The notes: generated from the sequence alone by a model not told the origin. A stretch of DNA of 35,561 nucleotides from Acidimicrobiaceae bacterium (GCA_003169675.1 PNAT01000105.1:1-35561); one strand, 5' to 3'. Shown: positions 8,381-20,774, counted from the first letter of the stretch. A program made the numbers and translations.

Positions 8381-8655
8381 TGGCATCGGTGGGTGTGCGA
8401 GAACTCAGACAGCGCGCCAGCGAGCTGCTCAGGATGGTCGAAAGAGGCGAGGTGATTGAGATAACCGATCGTGGTCGACCCGTCGCGCAACTCACTCCAC
8501 TCCCTGGAGGTAGCCCGCTCGATCAGTTACGGGCGGCTGGAGAGATCGACCCGGCCTCGGCCGATCTCGATGACCTCCCCGAGCCGCTGACCTTGCCTGC
8601 GGGTACCGAGTCACCTTCGGCCGTCCTCAGACGATTGCGCCACGACGAGCGCTGA
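8380..8655 (+). CDS. Phd/YefM-type antitoxin (VapB-like)
   Basis: The protein has 91 aa. The N-terminal half (VGVRELRQRASELLRMVERG, then EVIEITDRGRPVAQLTPL) is the Phd/YefM fold, which dimerises and binds DNA. The C-terminal part is rich in Asp, Pro and Glu, as expected for a disordered toxin-neutralising tail. It should repress its own promoter through the palindrome that overlaps its start. The PIN toxin starts 3 bp after the stop codon, so the pair is one transcript. Confidence 0.9.
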   Translation: MASVGVRELRQRASELLRMVERGEVIEITDRGRPVAQLTPLPGGSPLDQLRAAGEIDPASADLDDLPEPLTLPAGTESPSAVLRRLRHDER

Positions 8656-8658
8656 GCG

Positions 8659-9051
8659 ATGGCGGCCACGTACGTGGATTCGTCCGCCATCGTGAAGCTG
8701 GCAGTAAGGGAGCCCGAATCAGATGCCCTGCGCAAGTTTCTGAGGCGGCGCCGGCCCCTGATGTCAAGCGCCCTCGCTCGCACGGAAGTGCTCCGGGCAT
8801 TGCTTCCTGGTGGGGAAGTAGCCGTCGCCGCTGGCCGGCGGGCCCTGGCACGTGTGGACCTCGTGCGGGTCAACGACGCGGTCCTCAGCCTGGCCGGTTC
8901 CTTGGATCCCATTGAACTGCGATCACTCGACGCCATCCACCTGGCTACCGCTTCTCGGCTTGGCATCGACCTAGGTGAGATCGTCACCTACGACGAACGG
9001 ATGACCGTCGTCGCCCGTGCCATGGGATATCGGGTTGCCACACCGACTTGA
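8659..9051 (+). CDS. PIN-domain ribonuclease toxin (VapC-like)
   Basis: The protein has 130 aa. PIN-domain toxins are Mg2+-dependent RNases that usually cleave tRNA or rRNA. The acidic site appears complete: Asp7 in YVDSSAIVK, Glu43 in ARTEVLRAL, Asp91 in LRSLDAIHLATA and Asp112 in TYDERM. It follows its antitoxin by 3 bp. The toxin looks intact, unlike the truncated genes on either side, so the module may be active. The RNA target cannot be read from sequence. Confidence 0.9.
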   Translation: MAATYVDSSAIVKLAVREPESDALRKFLRRRRPLMSSALARTEVLRALLPGGEVAVAAGRRALARVDLVRVNDAVLSLAGSLDPIELRSLDAIHLATASRLGIDLGEIVTYDERMTVVARAMGYRVATPT

Positions 9052-9149
9052 TCCACGTAGCCCCCTTCGGCCAGGTTGGTTGGACACGCAAGACGTGGGA
9101 GTCGATGGCGCTTGAGTCCTGATTCGGGTAGATCGGACCGCAGCTGTCC

Positions 9150-9155
9150 TACAAT
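9150..9155 (+). promoter_or_regulatory. -10 box of a leaderless promoter
   Basis: TACAAT lies 7 nt before the GTG at 9163. The match to TATAAT is 5 of 6 and the spacing places transcription start at the GTG. No clear -35 box is seen. Confidence 0.5.
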
Positions 9156-9162
9156 TCCCACA

Positions 9163-9537
9163 GTGCCCTGGACCCCGGCTTCGCCCAAACGGGTCGTGCT
9201 CGGACTCGCCGGGTCCTTGGTCTTGTCGGCGCTCTATGACGCCGTCCCCAACCACTGGTTCGAGGACGAATTCGAGCATCTCCGCCTTCCTCGATGGTTC
9301 CGCCCCCTCTTCGTCCTGGCCAAGACCTCAGCCGTGACTGGACTTTTGATCGGACTGAGGTCGTCCAGGCTGGGTCGCCTCATCGCTCGTGCCCTCGTCG
9401 CATACTTCGTCCTTGCGATTGGAGCGCACGTCCGAGTCAAGGATGATCCGGTTCGCTGCATACCGGCTGTGGCGATGCTGGCTTGGTCAGCACTGGCAGC
9501 CCGGACTTTCCCCATCGCTCTACCGACTTCCGTCTGA
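9163..9537 (+). CDS. DoxX-like small membrane protein
   Basis: The protein has 124 aa with four predicted membrane segments (about residues 12-28, 48-63, 71-88, 98-115). The layout, with PRWFRPLFVLAKTSAVTGLL in the second helix and a conserved AIGAHVRVKDDP between the third and fourth, resembles the DoxX_2/DoxX-like family of unknown role. The GTG start is chosen from the -10 box TACAAT 7 nt upstream; no Shine-Dalgarno is present. It stands alone after the toxin-antitoxin pair. Confidence 0.65.
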   Translation: MPWTPASPKRVVLGLAGSLVLSALYDAVPNHWFEDEFEHLRLPRWFRPLFVLAKTSAVTGLLIGLRSSRLGRLIARALVAYFVLAIGAHVRVKDDPVRCIPAVAMLAWSALAARTFPIALPTSV

Positions 9538-9628
9538 CGGCACTATTCCAGAATTGTCTGGCGCCGCCCCGGAGCGCTGATCGCACCGATTGCTCAGCGG
9601 TTCACATCGCCCGTGATAGCAACGTGGC

Positions 9629-9892
9629 ATGAGGTTTGTCCGACCGGCAGACATCGATGCGATTGACCGACTCGTCGAAGATCTCGGTACGGCTGAACCA
9701 ACCTACGCCGAGATCGGCGTCACGCTCAACGGTCAACGCCCGACCGGGTTCCGCATCGACCACTACGAGACTGAGCTCGGTCAAGGTGCGGAGACATTCA
9801 ATCGAGCTGTCCAAGGCCTGCAAACATGGGAGGCCCACCACCAAGTTGGCATCAAGGTCTTCCCGGATGAGACGGAGATCCGACCCGGTTGA
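9629..9892 (+). pseudogene. Truncated DUF1990 family protein
   Basis: The 87-aa product matches the N-terminal half of DUF1990 proteins: PTYAEIGVT, then a Gly/His segment (PTGFRIDHYE) and the hallmark LGQGAETFNRAVQGLQTW followed by VGIKVFPDE. Complete members have about 160-200 residues and continue with a second half of beta strands. Here a TGA follows directly after EIRPG, and I find no continuation in the other two frames downstream. It is the second C-terminally truncated gene in this accessory stretch. The function of the family is unknown. Confidence 0.6.
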
Positions 9893-10088
9893 ACTTGGCG
9901 AGGGAGTGCCCGGATCGGCGGACTTGAGCCATGAACGGCACTCCTCATTACGATCTGGAGAAAACAAGAGAGGAGGCGTCCAATTGTGATCGAAATCGGA
10001 GGCTGCCTTCCGAGCAGATCACACCGTGATCCAGCAGACTGATGAAGTGGCGCAGACTATCGGTGCGGGGAACTGCATCGCCCGGTTC

Positions 10089-10487
10089 ATGCAAAAGGCA
10101 GCTTTCGTCAACGGGTTGACAGCCTTGGCAGCCTTGACAGCATGCTCGGCGAATAACGCCGCACCGGAAGGGAGTTCCCCGTCCCAGATCCACATCTCCG
10201 GCTCGGTCACGGCAGGCCCCACGTGCCCAGTGGAACGCATCGGCCATCCTTGCCCGCCCGCGCCGGTCCACGGAACGGTGGTCGCCACCGGAGCGGGTGG
10301 TGGCCAGGCGGCGCACGCCGCCACGGAGGCCGACGGTCACTACGCTTTCACGCTTCTACCCGGTCACTACAACTTCTTGGTGGAAGTCAACGGAGGCCGA
10401 TATCCGCGATGTCCGCCGAAATTCGTCACAGTGAGACCCGGCCCTCTGGAGCTGATCGACATCGCCTGCGACACGGGCATTCGCTGA
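10089..10487 (+). CDS. Putative lipoprotein with carboxypeptidase-regulatory-like domain
   Basis: The protein has 132 aa from the ATG at 10089. It begins with a hydrophobic signal (AAFVNGLTALAAL) and a lipobox LTAC at residues 16-19, so Cys19 would be lipidated and the protein anchored outside the cell membrane. The mature part has a beta-sandwich pattern: ISGSVTAGPTCPVER, HGTVVATGAG, TEADGHYAFTLLPGHYNFLV and a C-terminal IACDTGIR, with paired cysteines. The frame is open to a GTG at 10026, which would give a 21-residue longer N-terminus; the ATG fits a signal peptide better. No partner is evident; the ligand is unknown. Confidence 0.7.
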   Translation: MQKAAFVNGLTALAALTACSANNAAPEGSSPSQIHISGSVTAGPTCPVERIGHPCPPAPVHGTVVATGAGGGQAAHAATEADGHYAFTLLPGHYNFLVEVNGGRYPRCPPKFVTVRPGPLELIDIACDTGIR

Positions 10488-10659
10488 GCTGGGGTTACAA
10501 GATGCTCAATGGCCCAGGGAAATCCAATCCGGGTCGGAGGCAAATTGAGCACGTCGGGGACCGACAGAGTCAGCCGCCACGTTGATGGAACCATCCGTGA
10601 TTCCTCCATTGCCGGTCGGGTATCAACTCGGCTGGGAGCGTGGCTCCTATCATTGGCCC

Positions 10660-11658
10660 ATGCACAGCACGCGTCGGGAGAAGGCCCACGAAAGGGCTGC
10701 CTTCCCGAAGGACCGCGACCTCACCGTGTCCGACGGGACCCGGATCACCTACACGATTCGTGGTGACGGCCCGGGCACGCCGGTCGTCTTCGTGAATGGC
10801 TGGTCGTGCACCGACGGCTACTGGACCACGATCGGGCCCGCTACCGCCGCCGCCGGACATAGGGTGATCTTCCTTGATATGCGGGGTCACGGCGAGTCCG
10901 GGCTGCCCCGTCGACCGGGAGTGGCAGCCCGCGATCTCCGGGCCGAGGACGTGGCGCCTGAACGGCTCGCGGCAGACATCGTGGAGGTTCTCGACGACGC
11001 CGGCGTGGAGAGCGCCGTGCTCGTGGGTCACTCCATGGGAGTACAGGCCATTGTGGAGACCTGTCGGGTGGCACCTGGGCGGGTGGCCGGCCTCGTCCCG
11101 ATCGCCGGCACGTTCGAGAACCCCGTAAAGACTTTCGCCGACAAGCCCGTTCTTGACCGCCTCTACCCCATGGCAGATGTCCTCTTCCGGTTCGTCCCAT
11201 TTGAAGGGATCCGTCCTGTCCTCCGGCGGATCGCGCACCCAAGCCTGGGAAGACGCCTCATACAGGGCATCGGCATGGGCGGACCGAACGTGCAGGAGAA
11301 GGACATCGCCTCGCACATTGCGCACATCGGTGAGGTCAACTTCTCGGTACTGTTCAAAATGATGAGCGGGCTCCGCCGGCACCGCACCGCGGAATTCTTG
11401 CCTCAGATCGCCGTTCCCACCCTGGTTCTCGCCGGCCGGCGCGACCATTTCACTCCGGCCAGCGTGCAGCAACGCATGGCGGACCTGATCCCCGACAGTG
11501 AGCTGCTCTGGTTCGACGACGCCGGTCACCTGCTGCCGATCGAGGAGCCGGACGAGGTCGCCGCAGCCATCGTCGACTTCCTGGCGCGACGGGTGATCAC
11601 CCCGCCCAGGCGCACCGTCCGGGTGCCGGGGCGATCAGACGAAGGGGTATCTCAATAA
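10660..11658 (+). CDS. Alpha/beta-fold hydrolase
   Basis: The protein has 332 aa and shows the complete alpha/beta-hydrolase pattern: an oxyanion-region FVNGWSCTDGYW, DMRGHGESG, the nucleophile elbow VGHSMG (Ser125), Asp262 in AGRRDHFTP and His290 in DDAGHLLPIEEP. The role could be esterase, haloperoxidase-like or lipase; sequence alone does not decide. No signal peptide is seen, so it is probably cytoplasmic. The ATG is chosen because TATCAT lies 6 nt upstream, giving a leaderless mRNA; the frame extends further up to another ATG at 10582 without conserved sequence. Confidence 0.88.
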   Translation: MHSTRREKAHERAAFPKDRDLTVSDGTRITYTIRGDGPGTPVVFVNGWSCTDGYWTTIGPATAAAGHRVIFLDMRGHGESGLPRRPGVAARDLRAEDVAPERLAADIVEVLDDAGVESAVLVGHSMGVQAIVETCRVAPGRVAGLVPIAGTFENPVKTFADKPVLDRLYPMADVLFRFVPFEGIRPVLRRIAHPSLGRRLIQGIGMGGPNVQEKDIASHIAHIGEVNFSVLFKMMSGLRRHRTAEFLPQIAVPTLVLAGRRDHFTPASVQQRMADLIPDSELLWFDDAGHLLPIEEPDEVAAAIVDFLARRVITPPRRTVRVPGRSDEGVSQ

Positions 11659-11948
11659 TCAGACCGAGCGTGAGCGGAAAGATCTCCTCTATCAGTGAAA
11701 ATGCTCTGAGGGATCCATCGCTTTGCTCCTGCTCCTCAATAGCTTCGGGAGTACTGCCAGATTCGGCCTGACTCGTAGTCCAGTGGTGCTCTCGAGCGTC
11801 GTCGACCGGGTCCTTCCAGTTGCACATTGACAACAGCACTCCCCGTCTCGAAAGAGGGTGTTTGGCCCGGATTGTCGGAACAACCCGGACCGCCCTTCAC
11901 TCCGATCCGTAACGGCCGTGCCATCCCCCAACCGTTAAGAAGAATGGA
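11659..11948 (+). other. Non-coding stretch before the IS110 remnant
   Basis: I see no convincing gene on either strand in these 290 bp; short minus-strand frames resemble nothing known to me. The segment lies directly upstream of an IS110-type transposase start. In IS110-group elements this position is the left end, which encodes the bridge RNA that guides recombination. A TTGACA at 11827-11832 could be part of a promoter. Whether any bridge RNA structure survives cannot be judged by eye. Confidence 0.3.
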
Positions 11949-12340
11949 ATGACCATCGTAGAAGCTGTTCGTGGTGTCACCGGTGGCGTCGATACCAACC
12001 TCGACGTCCATGTCGCCGCCGCTGTCGATCCCCTCGGGGCACTGCGCGGCTCGGAGTCCTTCGAGACCACTCCAGCCGGCTACAAGGCGCTGCTGGCCTG
12101 GCTCGAGGGCTTTGGTGATGTCACCAAAGCGGGCATGAAGGGGGCGGGTTCCTATGATGCGGTCCTGGCCCGATACCGCCGCCGGGCCCACGTCGAGATC
12201 ATCGAAGTCAACTGGCTCACGTCGGCCCAGCAGTGGGCCATCCGTGTGCTGACCCAGGCCGGGATTGAGCTGCAACCGCTCGGCCCGGTCATGGTGCGCG
12301 GCATGGACGGACCGCCTAGTCCCTACATCCCCAGCGGTGC

Positions 12341-12350
<10 letters not shown>
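11949..12350 (+). pseudogene. IS110-family transposase remnant (N-terminal DEDD domain)
   Basis: The first 89 of 133 codons resemble the RuvC-like N-terminal domain of IS110 transposases: GGVDTNLDVHVAAAVDPLG with the first catalytic Asp, then FETTPAGYKALLAWLEGFG and GMKGAGSYD. Intact members read VEGTGSYG here; the catalytic Glu has become Lys64. The line HVEIIEVNW then breaks off where intact proteins continue with a DxxD-containing region, and the last 44 codons are unrelated. A full transposase has 330-420 residues. The element is therefore dead. Its frame ends inside the 3' end of the convergent acetyltransferase gene. Confidence 0.75.
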
Positions 12351-14641
<2,291 letters not shown>

Positions 14642-14651
14642 GATGGGGACG

Positions 14652-14680
14652 ATTGTCCCATTGGAGTGGTCCATCGTCAA
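14652..14680 (-). promoter_or_regulatory. leuA leader promoter
   Basis: On the minus strand TTGACG (14680-14675), 17 bp, then GACAAT (14657-14652). The likely start is the A at 14644, three bases before the leader ATG. The -35 box contains the TGA stop codon of the upstream VOC gene. Confidence 0.75.
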
Positions 14681-15042
14681 GGGCGGGGTTGTGCGGCCAC
14701 CGCTGATCCGAACCTGATCAGATTCCCGTCCCCGTCCGTGTGGGCGGCTTCCCAGACGCCGAAACCCGGGTCAAAGAGGTCGTCGGTCAGCCCCACGCCG
14801 GCCGCCACCCATTCGCTGTGCAGATCGTCGGCGTTGTCTACGGAGACGTAGACCGCACCCCCACCCGTTGCGGCGACATGATCGGGCGTCAGCTTGAAAT
14901 GGAGGTTGAGGCCGTCGCGCGATGCCGTGGCGTAGTTCTCCTGGTGTCGGCGTACGACAAATCCCAACTTCTCGTAGTGACGCTGCATCCTCTCCATGTC
15001 TGCAGTGGGAAAGATGGGGGCGATGCTGCGCAGCTTGGCCAT
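14677..15042 (-). CDS. VOC family protein (glyoxalase/bleomycin resistance-like)
   Basis: The protein has 121 aa and the beta-alpha-beta-beta-beta repeat of the vicinal oxygen chelate superfamily: SIAPIFPTADMERMQRHYEK, a central NLHFKLTPDH and the C-terminal WEAAHTDGDGNLIRFG. The pattern is closest to bleomycin-binding-like members, which bind rather than catalyse, but the ligand is unknown. The mRNA may be leaderless, with TAGCGT 8 nt before the ATG. Its stop codon lies in the -35 box of the leuA leader promoter, so reading through this gene could also feed leuA. Confidence 0.8.
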   Translation of the reverse strand: MAKLRSIAPIFPTADMERMQRHYEKLGFVVRRHQENYATASRDGLNLHFKLTPDHVAATGGGAVYVSVDNADDLHSEWVAAGVGLTDDLFDPGFGVWEAAHTDGDGNLIRFGSAVAAQPRP

Positions 15043-15050
15043 GCCGGCCC

Positions 15051-15072
15051 ACGCTACCGGCGGGACTACCCT
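15051..15072. promoter_or_regulatory. Back-to-back -10 boxes of two leaderless genes
   Basis: The 36-bp gap between the VOC gene and the small membrane protein gene holds TAGCGT on the minus strand (15056-15051, 8 nt before the VOC ATG) and TACCCT on the plus strand (15067-15072, 6 nt before the ATG at 15079). Clear -35 boxes are not seen. Confidence 0.45.
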
Positions 15073-15078
15073 TGCTCC

Positions 15079-15249
15079 ATGTCCCGACTGTTCGCCACCG
15101 TGATCCGAACGGCGCTATTGATCACCCTCCTGGCTGTAGTGCGCCAGGTGCTCCTGGATCGCTCACCACGTCGGGCCATCCATGGCAGCGAGCCGGTGAT
15201 CGGCAGTCTCGACACCTGGCCACCGGTGCCCCGCCGACCAGAGGGGTGA
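15079..15249 (+). CDS. Small single-span membrane protein
   Basis: The 56-aa product has one membrane helix (TVIRTALLITLLAVVRQVLL, residues 7-26), then a basic RSPRRAIHG turn and a proline-rich tail GSLDTWPPVPRRPEG. The tail looks conserved in kind (PVIGSLDTWPPVP) and I recall similar short proteins in Actinobacteria, but no function is known to me. TACCCT 6 nt before the ATG supports leaderless expression. It ends 6 bp from the convergent serA stop codon. Confidence 0.6.
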   Translation: MSRLFATVIRTALLITLLAVVRQVLLDRSPRRAIHGSEPVIGSLDTWPPVPRRPEG

Positions 15250-15255
15250 CCGTCG

Positions 15256-16827
15256 TCAGAGAGTGACGCGGTGGATGTCCAGGATACCGTCGTCGCCTCG
15301 CAACTGATCGACCACGAGGTCAGGTGCCGACGACGTGGTTGAGATCACCATCAGTGCTGTCGACGTTGTCGGGCTCGGTCCCACAGCCATGGAGGAGATG
15401 GAAATGCCGGCCGCGCCAAGCGCACTGCCCACGATGCCGATCATGCCGGGGCGGTCGTCGTTGCGCACCACCAGCATGTGGGTTGACGGCGCCAGTTCCA
15501 CCACATGGTCGTCGACCAGGACCACGCGTGGTTCGGTGCGGAGTCCCGCCGTACTCAGTGTCCCGGCCACCGAGTGAGTCCCCGAACGCAGGGTGATGAG
15601 CGACTTGTAGTCATGGGAGGTGGCGGTGGACGTCTCGCGCACATTCAGCCCTCGCTGTTCAGCCAGTTGCGGAGCATTGACATAGGACACGGGCTCTTCC
15701 GTCGAGCCGCCGAAGAAGCCCTTCAGGGCGGAAAGAGTCAAGATCCCAGTGCTGACACCGGCCAGCTCTCCCTGGCACTCGATCTCCAGCTCGTCAGGGA
15801 GACCGTCGTGCAAGCAGGCGAAGAACCGGCCCAGCTGCTCGGCCAGGGGCATGAACGGGCGCACGACGTCGGAAACGTCGCCGGCCGCCACATTGACCGC
15901 ATAGGGGACGAAATCTCCGGCCAGGGAGAGCAACACCTGCTCGGCGACGGTCACCCCGGCCTTGTCCTGGGCCTCTTCGGTCGACGCGCCCAAGTGAGGG
16001 GAGACGACAACCTGCGGAAGCTCGAACAGCGGCGACTCGGTGCAGGGCTCGGTCGCGAAGACGTCGAGGCCGGCGCCGGCCACGATGCCGTCCCGTATGG
16101 CGGTGGCCAGTGCCTCCTCGTCCACGATGCCGCCCCGGGCGGTGTTGATGATCCGGATGCCCGGCTTGGCCTTGGCCAGGAGGTCGGTGCCGAAGAGGCC
16201 AACCGTCTCGGGAGTCTTGGGTGTGTGGATGGAGACGAAGTCGGCCTCCCCCACCAGCTCTTCCAACGACACCAGGCGCACGCCCATGGCCTTGGCTCGT
16301 TCAGGAGAGACGAAGGGGTCGAAGCCGATGAGCTCCATTCCGAAGGCCAGGGCGCGTTGGGCCACCAGTGAACCGGCCCGGCCCAGGCCGACGACGCCCA
16401 GCACCTTGCCGTGAAGTTCGACGCCTTCCCACTTCGAGCGTTCCCAGCGCCCGGCCACCAGAGCCGAGTGGGCCTGGGGGATGTTGCGGGCCTGGGCCAG
16501 GAGAAGCGCCATCGCCTGTTCAGCCACCGAGAGGATATTGGAGGTGGGGGCGTTGACCACCATCACCCCGCGCTTGGTGGCGGCGGTGACGTCGACGTTG
16601 TCGAGCCCGACGCCGGCTCGGCCGACCACCTGGAGCGACGACCCAGCTTCAAGCACACCGGCCGTCACCTGAGTGGACGAGCGAATGATGAGGGCATGGG
16701 CCCCCACAATGGCCTGCACGAGTTGCTCGGGACTCAGCCCCTCCTGGACATCGACCTCATGCCCGGCGTGAGCCAGCAGGTCCAGACCACTTTGCGCGAT
16801 CTTCTCTGTGACGAGTACTCGTGCCAC
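15256..16827 (-). CDS. serA: D-3-phosphoglycerate dehydrogenase, long form
   Basis: The protein has 523 aa and catalyses the first step of serine synthesis, oxidising 3-phosphoglycerate to phosphohydroxypyruvate. Seen: the NAD-binding GVVGLGRAGSLVAQ, and the catalytic Arg231 (NTARGGIVDE), Glu260 (DVFATEP) and His278 (SPHLGAST). An intervening allosteric substrate-binding domain covers about residues 310-445 and a C-terminal ACT domain (MLVVRNDDRPGMIGIVGSAL) about 450-523, the probable serine sensor. This is the long form as in mycobacteria. The GTG start has AGGAG 8 nt upstream. It follows aspC by 28 bp. Confidence 0.96.
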   Translation of the reverse strand: MARVLVTEKIAQSGLDLLAHAGHEVDVQEGLSPEQLVQAIVGAHALIIRSSTQVTAGVLEAGSSLQVVGRAGVGLDNVDVTAATKRGVMVVNAPTSNILSVAEQAMALLLAQARNIPQAHSALVAGRWERSKWEGVELHGKVLGVVGLGRAGSLVAQRALAFGMELIGFDPFVSPERAKAMGVRLVSLEELVGEADFVSIHTPKTPETVGLFGTDLLAKAKPGIRIINTARGGIVDEEALATAIRDGIVAGAGLDVFATEPCTESPLFELPQVVVSPHLGASTEEAQDKAGVTVAEQVLLSLAGDFVPYAVNVAAGDVSDVVRPFMPLAEQLGRFFACLHDGLPDELEIECQGELAGVSTGILTLSALKGFFGGSTEEPVSYVNAPQLAEQRGLNVRETSTATSHDYKSLITLRSGTHSVAGTLSTAGLRTEPRVVLVDDHVVELAPSTHMLVVRNDDRPGMIGIVGSALGAAGISISSMAVGPSPTTSTALMVISTTSSAPDLVVDQLRGDDGILDIHRVTL

Positions 16828-16855
16828 CGCCGGTCTCCTCGCTCCCCTGCTGTCG

Positions 16856-19253
<2,398 letters not shown>

Positions 19254-19259
19254 TCCCTC

Positions 19260-20132
19260 TCAAGGGGCCGCGAATCCCACCGATGCCAGGAGCTTCTCAC
19301 TCTCCTCCCACAGGCGGGTGGCCTGCTCGTCATTATGGGCATGGGTACTCATGTGGCCCGGCTTGCTGCGCACCCAGTACATGGCAGTCTTGCCTTCCAC
19401 GTCCGGGGACGTGGCCAAATGGATGGATGTCCGGGCACCCGAGGCGGCGCTGATCTCGAAGGGCCGGATCATCTTGTTGCCCCAACCCATGATCCCCTTG
19501 AGGTCACCATCCATGCCGAAGCCGGTGCGGACGGGGCCGGGGTGCACCGCATTGACCGTGACGCCCGACGCGGCCACCCGCTTGGACAGCTCGCGTGAGA
19601 ACAGGATGTTGGCCAGCTTCGAGCGCCCGTAGGCCTCCATGGCGGCGTAGCGCTTCTCGCTCTGCAGGTGCTCGAAGCGCATGCCGCGCCAGGCCATGTG
19701 GTGGCCGACCGATGACAAGTTGATGATGCGGGCCGGGGCGCTGGCCACAATGCGCTCCAGGAGCAGTTTGGTGAGTAGGAATGGCCCGAGATGGTTGACG
19801 CCGAAGGTCTGCTCGAAGCCCTGCCTGGTGAGCTGGCGCTCCGACCACGTGCCGCCGGCGTTGTTGACCAGGACGTCGAGGCGGTCCCAGCGGGAGTGGA
19901 TGTCGGCGGCGGCGTCCCGCACCGACTCCAGGTCGGCCAGATCCAGAGAGACCACGTGCACGTCGTCGGTGCCGGCGCGCCCTTTGACCTCGGTCGCCGC
20001 GGCAGCCGCCTTCTCCGCATTCCGGCAGGCCAGCACGGTGGTCGCGCCCTGAGCCGCCACCCCGACCGCCGTCTCGAGGCCGATACCGATATTGCTTCCG
20101 GTGATGACGACAACCTTGCCTTGCATGCTCAT
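19260..20132 (-). CDS. Short-chain dehydrogenase/reductase (retinol dehydrogenase-like)
   Basis: The protein has 290 aa and a classical SDR layout: cofactor motif TGSNIGIG (residues 11-18), LACRNAEKA suggesting NADP(H), NNAG (90-93), catalytic Ser140/141 in INLSSVGHH, Tyr168 and Lys172 in AYGRSK. The long loop after the Ser and the C-terminal extension are like the retinol dehydrogenase/WWOX-like group. The substrate is unknown. An ATG two codons in is a possible start. It is downstream of and on the same strand as the marR gene, 123 bp away, and is convergent with serC. Confidence 0.88.
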   Translation of the reverse strand: MSMQGKVVVITGSNIGIGLETAVGVAAQGATTVLACRNAEKAAAAATEVKGRAGTDDVHVVSLDLADLESVRDAAADIHSRWDRLDVLVNNAGGTWSERQLTRQGFEQTFGVNHLGPFLLTKLLLERIVASAPARIINLSSVGHHMAWRGMRFEHLQSEKRYAAMEAYGRSKLANILFSRELSKRVAASGVTVNAVHPGPVRTGFGMDGDLKGIMGWGNKMIRPFEISAASGARTSIHLATSPDVEGKTAMYWVRSKPGHMSTHAHNDEQATRLWEESEKLLASVGFAAP

Positions 20133-20255
20133 GGGCGTTCCGCTCTCAATGGGTTGGTGACGCTGGAATTCTTAGCGCAGGTACCTGGTGATGGGAAGTC
20201 GGTACCCCGAACCTGGCAAGGGAATCGTCCGTTCAGACGGCTCAGAGCCTGCCGG

Positions 20256-20714
20256 TCACGTCTGGCGTATCGTCTCCCAAAGATCCCCCAGCACCGCCAG
20301 CTGCGTCTTGGTCAGTCGGCGCGTCAGATGCGCACGGACCACCTCGTTGTGGGTCGTACGAGATTCGCGCAATCGCTGACGGCCGGCCGCCGTGAGCAGC
20401 GCGAAGTAGCCGCGGCGATCCTCCTCATTGACGCTGCGGCTGATGAGACCCTCGCGCTCGAGGCGGGTGACGAGGTGAGTCACCCCGGCCGGTGACAGGA
20501 GAACGCTCTGGGCCAGCTGCGTCATCCTGAGTCGGCCGTCGGGCGCATTGAACAGGGTGATCAATACATCGAACTCCTTCACCGAGATGCGGTGCGCCGC
20601 GGCCAGCGCCTCGTCCAGCGCACGTACCGCCGTATTGGTGAACGTCAGACACCCGGTCCAGGCGCGGTTCTCCGCCTCCGTCAGGTAGCCATCCTCTGGA
20701 GAGCCTCTTGACAT
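20256..20714 (-). CDS. MarR family transcriptional regulator
   Basis: The protein has 152 aa. The winged helix-turn-helix is visible as LRMTQLAQSVLLSPAGVTHL (recognition helix) and VTRLEREGLISRSVNEEDRR with the wing, flanked by helical dimerisation segments. Such regulators are released from DNA by small phenolic or other ligands. AGAGGGG precedes the ATG. It is divergent from the genes at 20775 and 21114 and shares a 60-bp promoter region with an inverted repeat, and the SDR gene lies behind it, so these genes are its likely targets (inference). Confidence 0.9.
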   Translation of the reverse strand: MSRGSPEDGYLTEAENRAWTGCLTFTNTAVRALDEALAAAHRISVKEFDVLITLFNAPDGRLRMTQLAQSVLLSPAGVTHLVTRLEREGLISRSVNEEDRRGYFALLTAAGRQRLRESRTTHNEVVRAHLTRRLTKTQLAVLGDLWETIRQT

Positions 20715-20736
20715 GCGATTGCCCCTCTGTTATTTT

Positions 20737-20756
20737 CTTTCAGAAGAAAGTATATA
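20737..20756. promoter_or_regulatory. Probable MarR operator and -10 box
   Basis: CTTTC-AGAA-GAAAG (20737-20750) is a perfect 5-bp inverted repeat inside an AT-rich segment unlike its surroundings. It is followed by TATATA (20751-20756), a plausible plus-strand -10 box 18 bp before the ATG at 20775. It lies between the divergent marR and small gene, the usual place of a MarR-type operator. Confidence 0.55.
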
Positions 20757-20774
20757 CCAAGAGGAGGAACAGTC

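Noticed and set aside
9985-10041. 18-codon ORF with a GAGGAGG site before a GTG
   Set aside because: It is short, has no similarity or regulatory codon bias, and is not followed by a terminator; chance is likely.
9948-10340. Minus-strand 130-codon frame opposite the lipoprotein gene
   Set aside because: It has no family pattern, and the plus strand has a lipobox and a domain with conserved turns.
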